A program made the translations under genes and the position numbers. Below are positions 7,553 through 15,667 of a DNA stretch of 64,000 nt, one piece after another. Origin of the DNA: Haloferula sp. BvORR071. Its GTDB lineage: Bacteria > Verrucomicrobiota > Verrucomicrobiia > Verrucomicrobiales > Akkermansiaceae. Below the pieces are notes generated by a model that saw only the letters and a list, made by a program, of their open reading frames with translations, did not search any database and was not told where the DNA came from. The stretch covers positions 1-64,000 of the forward strand of contig NZ_BATP01000036.1 of NCBI RefSeq assembly GCF_000739615.1. The letters run 5' to 3'. Position 1 is the stretch's first letter; each line of letters starts with the position of its first letter.

Positions 7553-8422
7553 TCAATTGTAGACGGCGGTAGGCCGGTCGGAGGCCTTCCGGACCTTGCT
7601 CCGGGCCTCGGCTTCGGCCTTTGGGTCGTAGACAATGCTATTGCCCACCTGCACGCTGCCGTCTTGTGCGGTCATCAGTACCGGATTCCCGCCACCGGGC
7701 GCCTTGTGGAGCTCGCCACCGAGGATTGCCCCGTCGGACGAGATCCGCGCATGGGTCCAAACCGTGGGACCCGTCAGGTAGAGGACGTGCATCACTTGCT
7801 TCTTGTCGATGGTCACCGAGGGCTTGGCGAAGCTCAGGTACTCGCCGAGCTGGTGAGTCTGCAGCGGGGAGCCGGTCTTCAGGTCGACGACCTGGGAGTA
7901 GAGCATGTTCTTGCTACCGTTATTGTAGCTCAGGACACGCATTTCACGGCCCGACTGGCCGCTCACGCCGATGCGCTGGGTCCAGTAGGGGAGCGCGCTG
8001 TCCAAGGTAAAGGCCACCCGGTTGGACATGAAGCCGTCACGGTTCTGCCCTGGCAGCCGGATCACGGCGTATACCGAGTAGTCGCCCCGCTGGGTCAGGG
8101 AGAAGAGCCGGCGCAGGTCGAAGCTGCGGGCCATGGTCTGACCAAGTGGCACCTTCATGCTGCCAAAGGCGGGATCGCCGAACGGGCTCATCGGCACGCC
8201 GCGGCTGGAGGTCACAGTGAAATCGATCCAGCCGGCGCCCTTGCTGCCTTGGAAATTCAAATCCTGGCCGGAGAGGTTGGTGATGCTGACGGTCACCGGC
8301 ACCGATTCACCTGCCACGAAGCTCCTTCTCGCCACTTGCAACGAGACCTGCACTTGGGCTGCCGCAGAGCCGACGAGGGCGCAGAGCGCAAAGAGGCGGA
8401 AAAGAGAGCGGAGTCCAATCAT
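7553..8422 (-). CDS. Exported hypothetical protein with Ig-like N-terminal region
   Basis: 289 residues with a signal peptide (LFRLFALCALVGSAAAQ). The mature N-terminus (VARRSFVAGESVPVTVSITNLSGQDL) reads like a bacterial Ig-like beta-sandwich that describes bonding-type strand repeats, as in BsuPI or alpha-2-macroglobulin-like modules. The remainder contains YSQVVDLKTGSPLQTHQLGEY and HARISSDGAILGGEL, resembling beta-propeller blades. It would act in the periplasm or at the surface. No catalytic motif is seen and the family is not named. Confidence 0.6.
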   Translation of the reverse strand: MIGLRSLFRLFALCALVGSAAAQVQVSLQVARRSFVAGESVPVTVSITNLSGQDLNFQGSKGAGWIDFTVTSSRGVPMSPFGDPAFGSMKVPLGQTMARSFDLRRLFSLTQRGDYSVYAVIRLPGQNRDGFMSNRVAFTLDSALPYWTQRIGVSGQSGREMRVLSYNNGSKNMLYSQVVDLKTGSPLQTHQLGEYLSFAKPSVTIDKKQVMHVLYLTGPTVWTHARISSDGAILGGELHKAPGGGNPVLMTAQDGSVQVGNSIVYDPKAEAEARSKVRKASDRPTAVYN

Positions 8423-8535
8423 GGGGCGCAGGCCTATCCCAGCGGCCCGCCCACGTCAACCCAACGGAGGGGTTAGGCAGTCTAACCGTTGGTGCGGGTT
8501 TTTCCCCGGTCCTGGCTGGATCTTCAATCGTGGAA

Positions 8536-8574
8536 AACAAAAAGGCGGCCCTGCCATTCCAGCAGGGCCGCCCC
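8536..8574 (-). terminator. Intrinsic terminator of leuCD
   Basis: On the minus strand GGCGGCCCTGC pairs with GCAGGGCCGCC around a seven-base loop and is followed by TTTTTGTTTT. It sits 15 bases after the leuD stop codon. Confidence 0.9.
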
Positions 8575-8588
8575 GAAATGGATGAGCC

Positions 8589-9191
8589 TCAGACGTAATT
8601 CAGCGCCTTGGCCGTCTCGGCGATCTTTTCCTCGCGGTCCAAGAGCTCTTGGATCGGGTCCCAGCGGCCCGCCACCAGCGCGTCGCGCGCGGATTCCGGG
8701 ATGCTCAGGGCGAAGTCGTGGCCAGCGGAGGATTTCACGCGCTTGCCGACGAGGTCGATCGTGATCTGGACGGCGGGATCGGCCTCCACCGCTTGGCGCA
8801 GGGCCTCGATCTCAGCCGCCTGCAGGGTCACGCAGGGCATGGCCAAAGTGGTTGAGTTGCCGAAGAAGATCTCTGCGAAGGACTGGGCGATCACGGCCTT
8901 GAAGCCATACTTGCTCAGCGATTGCGGGGCGTGCTCGCGGGAGGAGCCGCAGCCGAAATTCACGCCAGCGAGCAGGATCGTCGCCCCGTCGAAGCGCGAG
9001 TCATTCAGCGGGTGGTTCGTCTTCTCGCCGGTATTGGGGTCGAAGCGCACGTCGTAGAACGCGAACTCCCCGAGACCATCGAAGGTCACGCACTTCATGA
9101 AGCGCGCGGGGATGATGCGGTCGGTATCGATGTCCGCGCCGGGGACGAACACGCCGCGGCCGGTGACTTGGGTGACTTTTTCGAGAGCCAT
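8589..9191 (-). CDS. leuD: 3-isopropylmalate dehydratase small subunit
   Basis: 200 residues, the normal LeuD length. Family motifs include GADIDTDRIIPARFMK near the N-terminus, GVNFGCGSSREHAP and IAQSFAEIFFGNS. With LeuC it isomerises 2- to 3-isopropylmalate in cytoplasmic leucine synthesis, contributing the swivel domain. It lies 25 bases downstream of leuC and ends at a strong terminator, so leuCD form one transcription unit. Confidence 0.97.
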   Translation of the reverse strand: MALEKVTQVTGRGVFVPGADIDTDRIIPARFMKCVTFDGLGEFAFYDVRFDPNTGEKTNHPLNDSRFDGATILLAGVNFGCGSSREHAPQSLSKYGFKAVIAQSFAEIFFGNSTTLAMPCVTLQAAEIEALRQAVEADPAVQITIDLVGKRVKSSAGHDFALSIPESARDALVAGRWDPIQELLDREEKIAETAKALNYV

Positions 9192-9216
9192 GGTGGTCTG
9201 GATTGACGGTTCGGGT

Positions 9217-10641
9217 TCAGGCGACGGCAGCCTCTGGTTCCAGTTCGAAGAGTTCGCGGGCGTCGGCGATGCTGCCTTGGATGGCAGCGGCGGCGACCAT
9301 CACCGGCGACATCAGCACCGTGCGGCCGGTCGGCGAGCCTTGGCGGCCCTTGAAGTTGCGGTTCGAGGAGGACGCGCAGAGCTGGTCACCCACCAGTTTG
9401 TCCGGGTTCATGGCCAGACACATGGAGCAGCCGGCGGCGCGCCATTCGAAGCCCGCGGCGGAGAAGATCTTGTCGATCCCTTCCTGTTCGCACTGGTGGG
9501 CCACGATCTGGGAGCCGGGGACGGCGATCGCCTTTACGCCCGCCGCCACCTTGTGGCCTTGGATGAACTTGGCGACCTCGCGGAAGTCGGAGAGACGGCC
9601 ATTGGTGCAGGAACCGATGAAGGCCACGTCGATCTTCTGGCCCTTGATCGGCGCGCCCGCGGGCAGCTTCATGTAGGCCAGCGCCTCTTCCACCGAGGCC
9701 TTTTCGCCTGGGGTCTGGGCCTTGGCCGGGTCAGGGATGGTCTCGGAGATGGCGATGCCATGGTCCGGCGAGATGCCCCAAGTCACGGTCGGCTCGATGT
9801 CCGCCGCGTCGATCTTCACGATGTCGTCGTAAACGGCATCCGCATCGGAGGCAAAGGACAGCCAGCGCGCGGCGGTGGCGTCGAAGTCACTCATATCCAC
9901 GTAAGGGCGCCCCTGCAGGTAGGCCACCGTCTTGGCGTCCGGATTGACGTAGCCGCAGCGGGCACCGCCTTCGATCGCCATGTTGCAGACGGTCATGCGC
10001 TCTTCCATCGACATCGCATCGAAGACGTCGCCCGCGTATTCGTAGGCGAAGCCGATGCCTCCCTTGGCGCCGAGGATGCGGATGATGTGAAGGGTCACGT
10101 CCTTGGCGTAGACGCCGGGGCGGAGCTTGCCGGTGACCTCGATGCGGCGGACCTTCAGGGGCTCCATGGCCATCGTCTGGGTTGCCAGCACGTCCCGCAC
10201 CTGGGTGGTGCCGATGCCGAAAGCGATCGCGCCGAAGGCACCGTGGGTGGCCGTGTGGGAGTCGCCACAGGCGATGGTGGTGCCTGGCTGGGTGATGCCC
10301 TGCTCAGGGCCCACCACGTGGACGATGCCCTGCTTGCCGGACTTCAGGTCGAAGTAGGTCACGCCGAAGTCGTCGCAATTGCTCTGCAGGGCGGCCATCA
10401 TCTCCGCCGCAAGCGGGTCGACGGGCTGATCCTGATTTTCCGTGGGCACGATGTGGTCAACCGTCGCGAAGGTGCGAGCGGGATATTTCACCGTCAGGCC
10501 GAGATCCCGGAGCATGCCGAAGGCCTGTGGCGAGGTCACCTCGTGAATGAGGTGAGTGCCGATGAAAAGCTGTGTGCGACCGTCGGCCAACTTGCCCACG
10601 GTGTGGGCGTCCCAGACTTTTTGATAGAGGCTCTTGCCCAT
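9217..10641 (-). CDS. leuC: 3-isopropylmalate dehydratase large subunit
   Basis: 474 residues from [11 protein letters not shown]; the frame extends eleven codons upstream but this ATG matches the family start. It carries the [4Fe-4S] cluster ligands in IGSCTNGR and GCSMCLAMN and the [13 protein letters not shown]-like N-terminal motif (here [14 protein letters not shown]), plus [13 protein letters not shown]. It forms the LeuCD heterodimer. No attenuator or T-box was seen upstream. Confidence 0.97.
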   Translation of the reverse strand: MGKSLYQKVWDAHTVGKLADGRTQLFIGTHLIHEVTSPQAFGMLRDLGLTVKYPARTFATVDHIVPTENQDQPVDPLAAEMMAALQSNCDDFGVTYFDLKSGKQGIVHVVGPEQGITQPGTTIACGDSHTATHGAFGAIAFGIGTTQVRDVLATQTMAMEPLKVRRIEVTGKLRPGVYAKDVTLHIIRILGAKGGIGFAYEYAGDVFDAMSMEERMTVCNMAIEGGARCGYVNPDAKTVAYLQGRPYVDMSDFDATAARWLSFASDADAVYDDIVKIDAADIEPTVTWGISPDHGIAISETIPDPAKAQTPGEKASVEEALAYMKLPAGAPIKGQKIDVAFIGSCTNGRLSDFREVAKFIQGHKVAAGVKAIAVPGSQIVAHQCEQEGIDKIFSAAGFEWRAAGCSMCLAMNPDKLVGDQLCASSSNRNFKGRQGSPTGRTVLMSPVMVAAAAIQGSIADARELFELEPEAAVA

Positions 10642-10744
10642 GGTGTGCACGCCGGAGGTCCGGCGGGCGGGCACCGTGGGTCAGAGGCCGGCGATTGTCA
10701 AAGCGCGATCCCGTGCGCCCCGGCGGGAGAATACTTAGGGCCGC

Positions 10745-10957
10745 CTAGAACAATTGGTAGCACATGACCCCGATCACCCCGAGGAAGCCCACGCTTACAA
10801 GGGTCCAAAGGGCGAAGGTCATGAACTTTCCCTTCGCTTTCTTTTCAGTGTCATTGCCGATCCAGCGGTCCCAAGCCTCGTTCGCGTCGTCCACGCGATG
10901 GCGGTGGTAGTGGCGGCTGGGCGCTTGGAAGCGTACGCGATTATCCGGGGTTTTCAT
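10745..10957 (-). CDS. Small single-pass membrane protein
   Basis: 70 residues. The N-terminal half is basic and His-rich (PSRHYHRHRVDDANEAWDRW) and the C-terminal half is one membrane helix (FALWTLVSVGFLGVIGVMCYQLF) that ends the protein. Topology suggests a cytoplasmic N-terminus. No family is recognised. It stands between leuC and the lipoprotein genes. Confidence 0.55.
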   Translation of the reverse strand: MKTPDNRVRFQAPSRHYHRHRVDDANEAWDRWIGNDTEKKAKGKFMTFALWTLVSVGFLGVIGVMCYQLF

Positions 10958-11056
10958 CTTGGGAGGTTTCTTCGATTACCCGGATAGATTTCATCTGGCA
11001 ATCTCGTAGTGTTAGATCCCCCTCGTGGCTTTACGTAGTAGGCACAAAAGCCACAA

Positions 11057-11089
11057 AAAAACCCCCGCCGGATAAGGGCGGGGGCTTTT
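11057..11089 (-). terminator. Intrinsic terminator after the first small lipoprotein gene
   Basis: On the minus strand GCCCCCGCC pairs with GGCGGGGGT around a short loop and is followed by seven T. On the plus strand the tract is weaker (CTTTTC), so it may work both ways. Confidence 0.85.
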
Positions 11090-11128
11090 CAAAAATCGGA
11101 TTTCCGCGAGCGGATCGCCTATGCCTGA

Positions 11129-11281
11129 TTACTTCGAGTAGTGAACTTCAGGAGCGGCCGGAACTTCTTGGAACTGCGGCAGCGGGCGCAGCGGATGGGC
11201 CTTGGGCTCGCTGGTGCAGCAGCAGGAAGCGGAAACGAAGGCGGAAGCAGTGAGGCAAACAATGGCGATGGCGCGGAACAT
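11129..11281 (-). CDS. Small Cys-rich lipoprotein 1
   Basis: 50 residues starting MFRAIAIVCLTASAFVSA followed by three Cys (SCCCTSEP), a plausible lipobox in which the first Cys would be lipidated. The mature peptide is about 30 residues, Pro-rich, ending VHYSK. The frame extends upstream to 11392 but without a signal-like start. It resembles the neighbouring small lipoprotein (11429-11554) in organisation. It has its own downstream terminator and must be abundantly or separately transcribed. Function unknown. Confidence 0.6.
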   Translation of the reverse strand: MFRAIAIVCLTASAFVSASCCCTSEPKAHPLRPLPQFQEVPAAPEVHYSK

Positions 11282-11333
11282 GGCTGGAGTCAAAAGGGGT
11301 TTTATGGATTTCGCTAGAAAAATGATTGAAGCG

Positions 11334-11375
11334 CAAAAAAAATAGCAGGGTGGACCCGCGGGTGGTCCACCCTGC
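11334..11375 (-). terminator. Intrinsic terminator after the second small lipoprotein gene
   Basis: A perfect 11-bp stem (GCAGGGTGGAC with GTCCACCCTGC) is followed on the minus strand by TATTTTTTTT. It separates the two small lipoprotein genes into independent transcripts. Confidence 0.92.
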
Positions 11376-11428
11376 GTTGAGTCATCATGCAAGGACCTCG
11401 TGGGTCAGTGCAGTCCGACCCAGCCTAC

Positions 11429-11554
11429 TTACTTGGACGGAGCCACGTAGGACGGGGCGGCGGGAGCGGGAGCGGACTTGCTTTCGCAGCAGGAAGCGGC
11501 GAGCAGGGTGCCAAGAGCGGCGGCGGTAAGGGAGACGGCTTTGATGAGCTTCAT
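11429..11554 (-). CDS. Small Cys-rich lipoprotein 2
   Basis: 41 residues: signal MKLIKAVSLTAAALGTLLAAS followed by CCESKSAP and a short Ala/Pro/Ser tail ending YVAPSK. The LLAASC sequence is a good lipobox. It is too short to be an enzyme, and lipopeptides of this size are typically cell-envelope structural or entericidin-like components. Its length, double Cys and Lys terminus parallel the neighbouring lipoprotein 1. Confidence 0.6.
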   Translation of the reverse strand: MKLIKAVSLTAAALGTLLAASCCESKSAPAPAAPSYVAPSK

Positions 11555-11717
11555 GGTAGTTGCTTTCGGTTGGTTATCAGGAGGGCGAAATTTACTCCGC
11601 ACCCAGACCGAGTCTAACGGATCAGATAGGGCGCGCAAGGTAAAAGCCGGAGCCGCCCGCGCACGATTCGGTTGCCAGACCGCACATCCGCCCTACAATT
11701 CGCCGCTCCAAAATATC

Positions 11718-12719
11718 ATGAGCGGACCCAAGCACGTCGCCATCGTCGGTGCCACCGGAGCGGTGGGAGAAGAAATGCGTCTTTGTCTCGAACAGCGGAA
11801 GTTCCCGGTCGGTAAATTGACCGTGCTGGCCTCCGCCCGTTCGGCCGGGAAACGTATTTCCTTCGCGGGCCAAGAGGTGGTCGTGGAGGAGCTGACCCAC
11901 GATAGCTTCGCGGGGGTCGATATCGCGCTGTTCTCTGCCGGCGGCGGGATCTCGAAGGATTTCGGACCCTCGGCCGCCGCCGCCGGTGCCGTCGTGATCG
12001 ACAACTCCTCGGCCTTCCGCATGGACGCGGACGTGCCGCTGGTGGTGCCGGAGATCAACCCGCAGGCGGCCAAGAATCGCCCGCGCGGGATCATCGCGAA
12101 TCCGAACTGCACGACGATCATCTCGCTGATGGCGCTGGCGCCGCTGCACGAGCTCTTCGGCCTGAAGTCGATCATCGCCTCGTCCTACCAGGCGGTCTCC
12201 GGTTCCGGGGCGCAGGGCATCATCGAGCTGGAAGAGCAGGTGAAGGCAATCACTGCCGGCCTGCCCTTCGAGCCGAAGATCTATCCCCGCCAGATCGCCT
12301 TCAACGTGATCCCGCAGGTGGATGTCTTCACCGACAACGGCTACACCAAGGAGGAGATGAAGATGCTCAACGAGGGCCGCAAGATCCTCGGCCACGCCGA
12401 TCTCAAGGTCTCCTGCACCTGTGTCCGCGTGCCGGTCTACCGCTCGCACTCGGTCTCGATCACCGCGCAGTTCGAGAAGCCCGTCGATGTGGAGGCCGCC
12501 CGCGCCGCCTTCGCTGGCAAGCCCGGGGTGAAGGTCGTGGACGATCCGGCGAACAAGGTTTTCCCGGTGCCGCTCGACACCACCGGCAAGGATGATTGCC
12601 TCGTCGGCCGCATCCGCAAGAACCTCGTCCTCGACAACGCCCTCGACCTCTGGGTGGTCGGCGACCAAGTTCGCAAGGGCGCTGCGTTGAATGCCGTGCA
12701 GATCGCTGAGATCCTCTGA
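11718..12719 (+). CDS. asd: Aspartate-semialdehyde dehydrogenase
   Basis: 333 residues from the ATG at 11718, which gives the family start MSGPKHVAIVGATGAVGEEM; the open frame upstream is not homologous. It reduces aspartyl phosphate with NADPH for Lys, Thr, Met and diaminopimelate synthesis. The catalytic Cys is C131 in IANPNCTTI, and H244 in YRSHSVS matches the acid-base His. The NADP-binding GATGAVG is at the N-terminus. It is followed by a repeat-rich gap and then ispA. Confidence 0.97.
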   Translation: MSGPKHVAIVGATGAVGEEMRLCLEQRKFPVGKLTVLASARSAGKRISFAGQEVVVEELTHDSFAGVDIALFSAGGGISKDFGPSAAAAGAVVIDNSSAFRMDADVPLVVPEINPQAAKNRPRGIIANPNCTTIISLMALAPLHELFGLKSIIASSYQAVSGSGAQGIIELEEQVKAITAGLPFEPKIYPRQIAFNVIPQVDVFTDNGYTKEEMKMLNEGRKILGHADLKVSCTCVRVPVYRSHSVSITAQFEKPVDVEAARAAFAGKPGVKVVDDPANKVFPVPLDTTGKDDCLVGRIRKNLVLDNALDLWVVGDQVRKGAALNAVQIAEIL

Positions 12720-12730
12720 GCGGCTATCGA

Positions 12731-12827
12731 AGCGCCAAGACGCCAAGTTGCTTGAGATAACTCAGGAGTACTTGGCGTCCGGTGGACTTCTTTCTTGAGA
12801 AACTTGGCGCACTTGGCGTCTTGGCGG
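12731..12827. repeat. CCAAG-type intergenic repeat with hairpin
   Basis: GCGCCAAGACGCCAAGTTGC (12732-12751) and an inverted copy reading AACTTGGCGCACTTGGCGTCTTGGCG (about 12801-12826) flank a smaller hairpin in which ACGCCAAGT pairs with ACTTGGCGT (12739-12778). The GCCAAGACGCCAAG core is reused several times. It lies between asd and ispA and could act as a transcript-stabilising or terminating structure, but there is no T-tract. Confidence 0.55.
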
Positions 12828-12854
12828 TGAATCACTGCCTTTTACCTGCCGCAT

Positions 12855-13736
12855 ATGGACCTGAAGCAATATCTCGCCGCCCGCGCCACCGAAGTCGATG
12901 CCGCGCTCGATGCCTTCTTGCCGAAGGCCAAGGAGAAGCCGGCCACGATTCACGGCGCGATGCGCTACGCCGTCTTCGCCGGCGGCAAGCGGTTGCGCCC
13001 GATCCTCTGTCTCGCTGCGGCGGAAGCCTGCGGCGGCGATCCGGAGGATGCCTTGGCGCCGGCCTGCGCGGTTGAGGTGCTGCACACTTACTCGCTGGTC
13101 CATGATGACCTGCCCTGCATGGATGATGATGACCTGCGCCGCGGTCGTCCGACCTGCCACAAGGTCTACGGCGAAGGCATGGCCGTGCTCACCGGTGATG
13201 CCCTCTTGACCGAGGCCTTCCTGATGGTCGCCCAGACGCGACCCGCGAAGCGCTACCCGGCTGCGGCCTATGTGGCCGAGCTGGCCCTCGCCGGTAGCTC
13301 GACCAAGCTGATCGGCGGCCAGGTCATGGACTTGGAAGGGGAGGGGAAGAAGCTCACCAAGGCCCAGCTCGTGAAGATCCACGAGGCGAAGACCGCGGCC
13401 CTGCTCACGACTTCCATCCGCCTCGGCGCGATGACCGCGAATGCCACCGAGAAGCAACTCGAAGGCCTCACCGTCTTCGGCCGCGCTCTCGGCCTGGCCT
13501 TCCAGGTGATCGACGACATCCTCGACGTCACCCAATCCACCGAAGTCCTCGGCAAGACCGCTGGCAAGGACGCGGCGGTAGAGAAGGCGACTTATCCCTC
13601 GATCCTTGGTCTTGAGAAGTCGCGCAAGGAAGCGGCGAAGCTCACGCAGGAAGCGATGGATGCGCTGGTGCCCTTCAAGAACAAGGCGCAACGCCTGCGG
13701 GAGATCGCGGAGTATCTGCTGAAGCGGGAGTATTGA
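12855..13736 (+). CDS. ispA: Polyprenyl synthetase, probable farnesyl-diphosphate synthase
   Basis: 293 residues, typical of bacterial type II FPP synthase. The first Asp-rich motif with the bacterial two-residue insertion is LVHDDLPCMDDDDLRRGRP (about 82-100), and the second is FQVIDDILD (about 216-224). GGKRLRP (43-49) binds IPP. The Tyr-Ser preceding HDD matches short-chain (C15) product control, though C20 cannot be excluded. It supplies FPP for quinone, undecaprenyl and other isoprenoid synthesis. Confidence 0.9.
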   Translation: MDLKQYLAARATEVDAALDAFLPKAKEKPATIHGAMRYAVFAGGKRLRPILCLAAAEACGGDPEDALAPACAVEVLHTYSLVHDDLPCMDDDDLRRGRPTCHKVYGEGMAVLTGDALLTEAFLMVAQTRPAKRYPAAAYVAELALAGSSTKLIGGQVMDLEGEGKKLTKAQLVKIHEAKTAALLTTSIRLGAMTANATEKQLEGLTVFGRALGLAFQVIDDILDVTQSTEVLGKTAGKDAAVEKATYPSILGLEKSRKEAAKLTQEAMDALVPFKNKAQRLREIAEYLLKREY

Positions 13737-13876
13737 CGCATCTCGCAGCCCGCGGCAGTTGGATCGGTTCGCTTAACGAGTAAGCTTGTGGCAAGGAACA
13801 CTCTATGGAGAAGATCCGTCAGAGCATTGTTGAAGGCCGACGCAAGGAACTCTGACGGCGCTCCCTTGGGAGCTCT

Positions 13877-14086
13877 TCACAAAAACAAGAAGTACACCGC
13901 CAGCGCGAAGGCTCCGACCCAGACCGCGCCGATGTGCGCGAGGCCGAAGGAACGGGCACCCGGCGTTTCCGCGCGGTGGTCCGCGTGCGGGCCGAAGAGC
14001 GCGCCATGCTTCACCACGAGCCAGCCGCCGACGAAGGTCCAGAAGACGAGGAAGGCGGCGATGAGCAGTTTGATCAACAGGGTCAT
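13877..14086 (-). CDS. Small two-helix membrane protein
   Basis: 69 residues with helices at about 3-24 (LIKLLIAAFLVFWTFVGGWLVV) and 50-69 (HIGAVWVGAFALAVYFLFL), joined by a short basic/acidic loop. It is divergent from the MocR gene across a gap holding the GTACAG operator sites, so it may share that regulation. No family recognised. Confidence 0.55.
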   Translation of the reverse strand: MTLLIKLLIAAFLVFWTFVGGWLVVKHGALFGPHADHRAETPGARSFGLAHIGAVWVGAFALAVYFLFL

Positions 14087-14143
14087 GACAGGTCCGGCAA
14101 TTGCCGTCGGAGCCAGTATGGCGCGGGACCGGGCTGGCGATAG

Positions 14144-14183
14144 GTACAGTCACCAGAAAATCTCCGGAGTACAGAATCTGTAC
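14144..14183 (+). promoter_or_regulatory. Candidate MocR operator: GTACAG half-sites
   Basis: A perfect 15-bp palindrome, GTACAGAATCTGTAC (14169-14183), is preceded 25 bases upstream by a directly repeated half-site GTACAGT (14144-14150). Another CTGTAC occurs at 14264-14269 just inside the MocR gene. Direct-plus-inverted half-sites are how characterised MocR regulators (GabR, PdxR) bind, and the position between divergent genes fits autoregulation. Confidence 0.6.
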
Positions 14184-14245
14184 TGGCCGGAATTCCGCGC
14201 GGCTGTATCTGGAGATGTCGGGCGCCTGCCCCAAGATTGCCAGCC

Positions 14246-15667
14246 ATGGCCACGGCCTTGCCACTGTACCAAGAGCTCGTCGCGAAGCTCTCCGGCCTGA
14301 TCCAGGCGGGGACCTTCCCGCCGGGATCGCGCTTTCCCTCGGTGCGCCACACCAGTCGCGAGCATCGCGTCAGCGTCTCCACGGTGACCGAGGCCTACCG
14401 CCGTCTGGAAGATGAGGGACTGATCGAAGCACGCCCGCGCTCGGGCTACTTCGTTGCGCCGCCGAAGATTGGTGGTGACCGCTTTCCGACTACCGGGGGA
14501 CGGGTCTCGAAGCCGCTGCGGATTCCGCGTGGCTCGATTTTCGAGGAGTTGATGGACCGCGCCGGGGATCCGGGATTCGTGCCCTTTACCACCGCGGCGC
14601 CGGGCGACGGCATCATACCCGCGGCAAAGCTGGCGGTGATCACGCGCGAGGTGCTGCGCAAGCATGGTGCGGCCGCCTATCGCTACACACCGCCGCAGGG
14701 CCGTCGCGAACTCCGTGCTGCACTCTCGCGCCGGCTCTTCGACGTCGGCCTGAACGTCGTGCCGGATGAGATCATCACCACTCAGGGCGGCACAGAAGGC
14801 CTCGCTCTGGCGCTGCGAGCCACGGCCAAGGCGGGTGATCTCGTTGCAGTGGAGTCGCCATCCTACTTCGGCACCCTGCACCTCATCCGCGACCTTGGCC
14901 TGCGGGTGATTGAGATCCCTGTGGATCCTCGCACCGGTATGGTCGTCTCCGCATTGGCTGGCGTGCTCAAGAAGCACCGCATTGCCGCCTGCGTGGTGCA
15001 ACCGAATTTCCAGAATCCGATCGGTGCGCTGATGCCGGATTCCAACAAGCGCGAGCTCGCCAGGCTGGCTGAAGAGCATGACTTCACCCTGATCGAGGAC
15101 GATGTCTATGGCGACCTCTCCCACGATGGCAACCGGCCGCAATCGATCGCGGCGCACAGCCAGCGGGTGATCTACTGTGGCTCGGTGTCGAAGACGATCG
15201 CGCCGGGCCTGCGTGTCGGCTGGCTGGTGCCGGGGCGACATCTCGAAGAGATCCGCCGCCTCAAGGGCATTCAGGCTCCGTGGAATGGCACCTTGTCGGA
15301 GCTGGTCATCGCCGGCTTCCTCGATGCCGGTGGCTACGACCGACACCTGCGCCGGATCCGAGGTCTCTACGCGGAGCAATGCTCCAAGATGCGCGCCGCG
15401 GTGCTGGCCCACTTCCCCGATTGTGCCCGTGTGAACCAACCTTCCGGTGGCTTCGTGCTGTGGGTGGAGATGCCTGTGGGCTTTGATTCACGGGCCTTCG
15501 CCACTGCAGCCTTGGAGAAGAACATCGGCATCTCGCCGGGCCCGATCTTTTCGGCCTCCGGTGGCTTGAATCACTGCTTCCGCCTGAGTTGTGGCTTCGC
15601 CTTCGAAGCCCGCACGCTCGATGCCATCGCCACTCTTGGAAAACTCTCACGCCACTTCCTGCCATGA
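14246..15667 (+). CDS. MocR-type regulator (GntR HTH fused to aminotransferase fold)
   Basis: 473 residues from the ATG at 14246; a TTG three codons upstream is unlikely. The N-terminal winged HTH (about 5-75) includes FPPGSRFPSVRHTSREHRVSVSTV. The rest is a fold-type I aminotransferase domain with the PLP-lysine region YCGSVSKTIAPGLRVGW and the PNFQNPIG motif. MocR proteins use PLP or PLP-amino acid adducts to control amino-acid or vitamin genes. Its stop overlaps the start of an EamA transporter (ATGA), so the exporter is the likely target, translationally coupled. Confidence 0.92.
   Translation: MATALPLYQELVAKLSGLIQAGTFPPGSRFPSVRHTSREHRVSVSTVTEAYRRLEDEGLIEARPRSGYFVAPPKIGGDRFPTTGGRVSKPLRIPRGSIFEELMDRAGDPGFVPFTTAAPGDGIIPAAKLAVITREVLRKHGAAAYRYTPPQGRRELRAALSRRLFDVGLNVVPDEIITTQGGTEGLALALRATAKAGDLVAVESPSYFGTLHLIRDLGLRVIEIPVDPRTGMVVSALAGVLKKHRIAACVVQPNFQNPIGALMPDSNKRELARLAEEHDFTLIEDDVYGDLSHDGNRPQSIAAHSQRVIYCGSVSKTIAPGLRVGWLVPGRHLEEIRRLKGIQAPWNGTLSELVIAGFLDAGGYDRHLRRIRGLYAEQCSKMRAAVLAHFPDCARVNQPSGGFVLWVEMPVGFDSRAFATAALEKNIGISPGPIFSASGGLNHCFRLSCGFAFEARTLDAIATLGKLSRHFLP

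Noticed and set aside
9097-10767. 556-codon plus-strand frame over leuC/leuD
   Set aside because: It lies opposite clearly homologous leuC and leuD and is compositional noise of GC-rich DNA.
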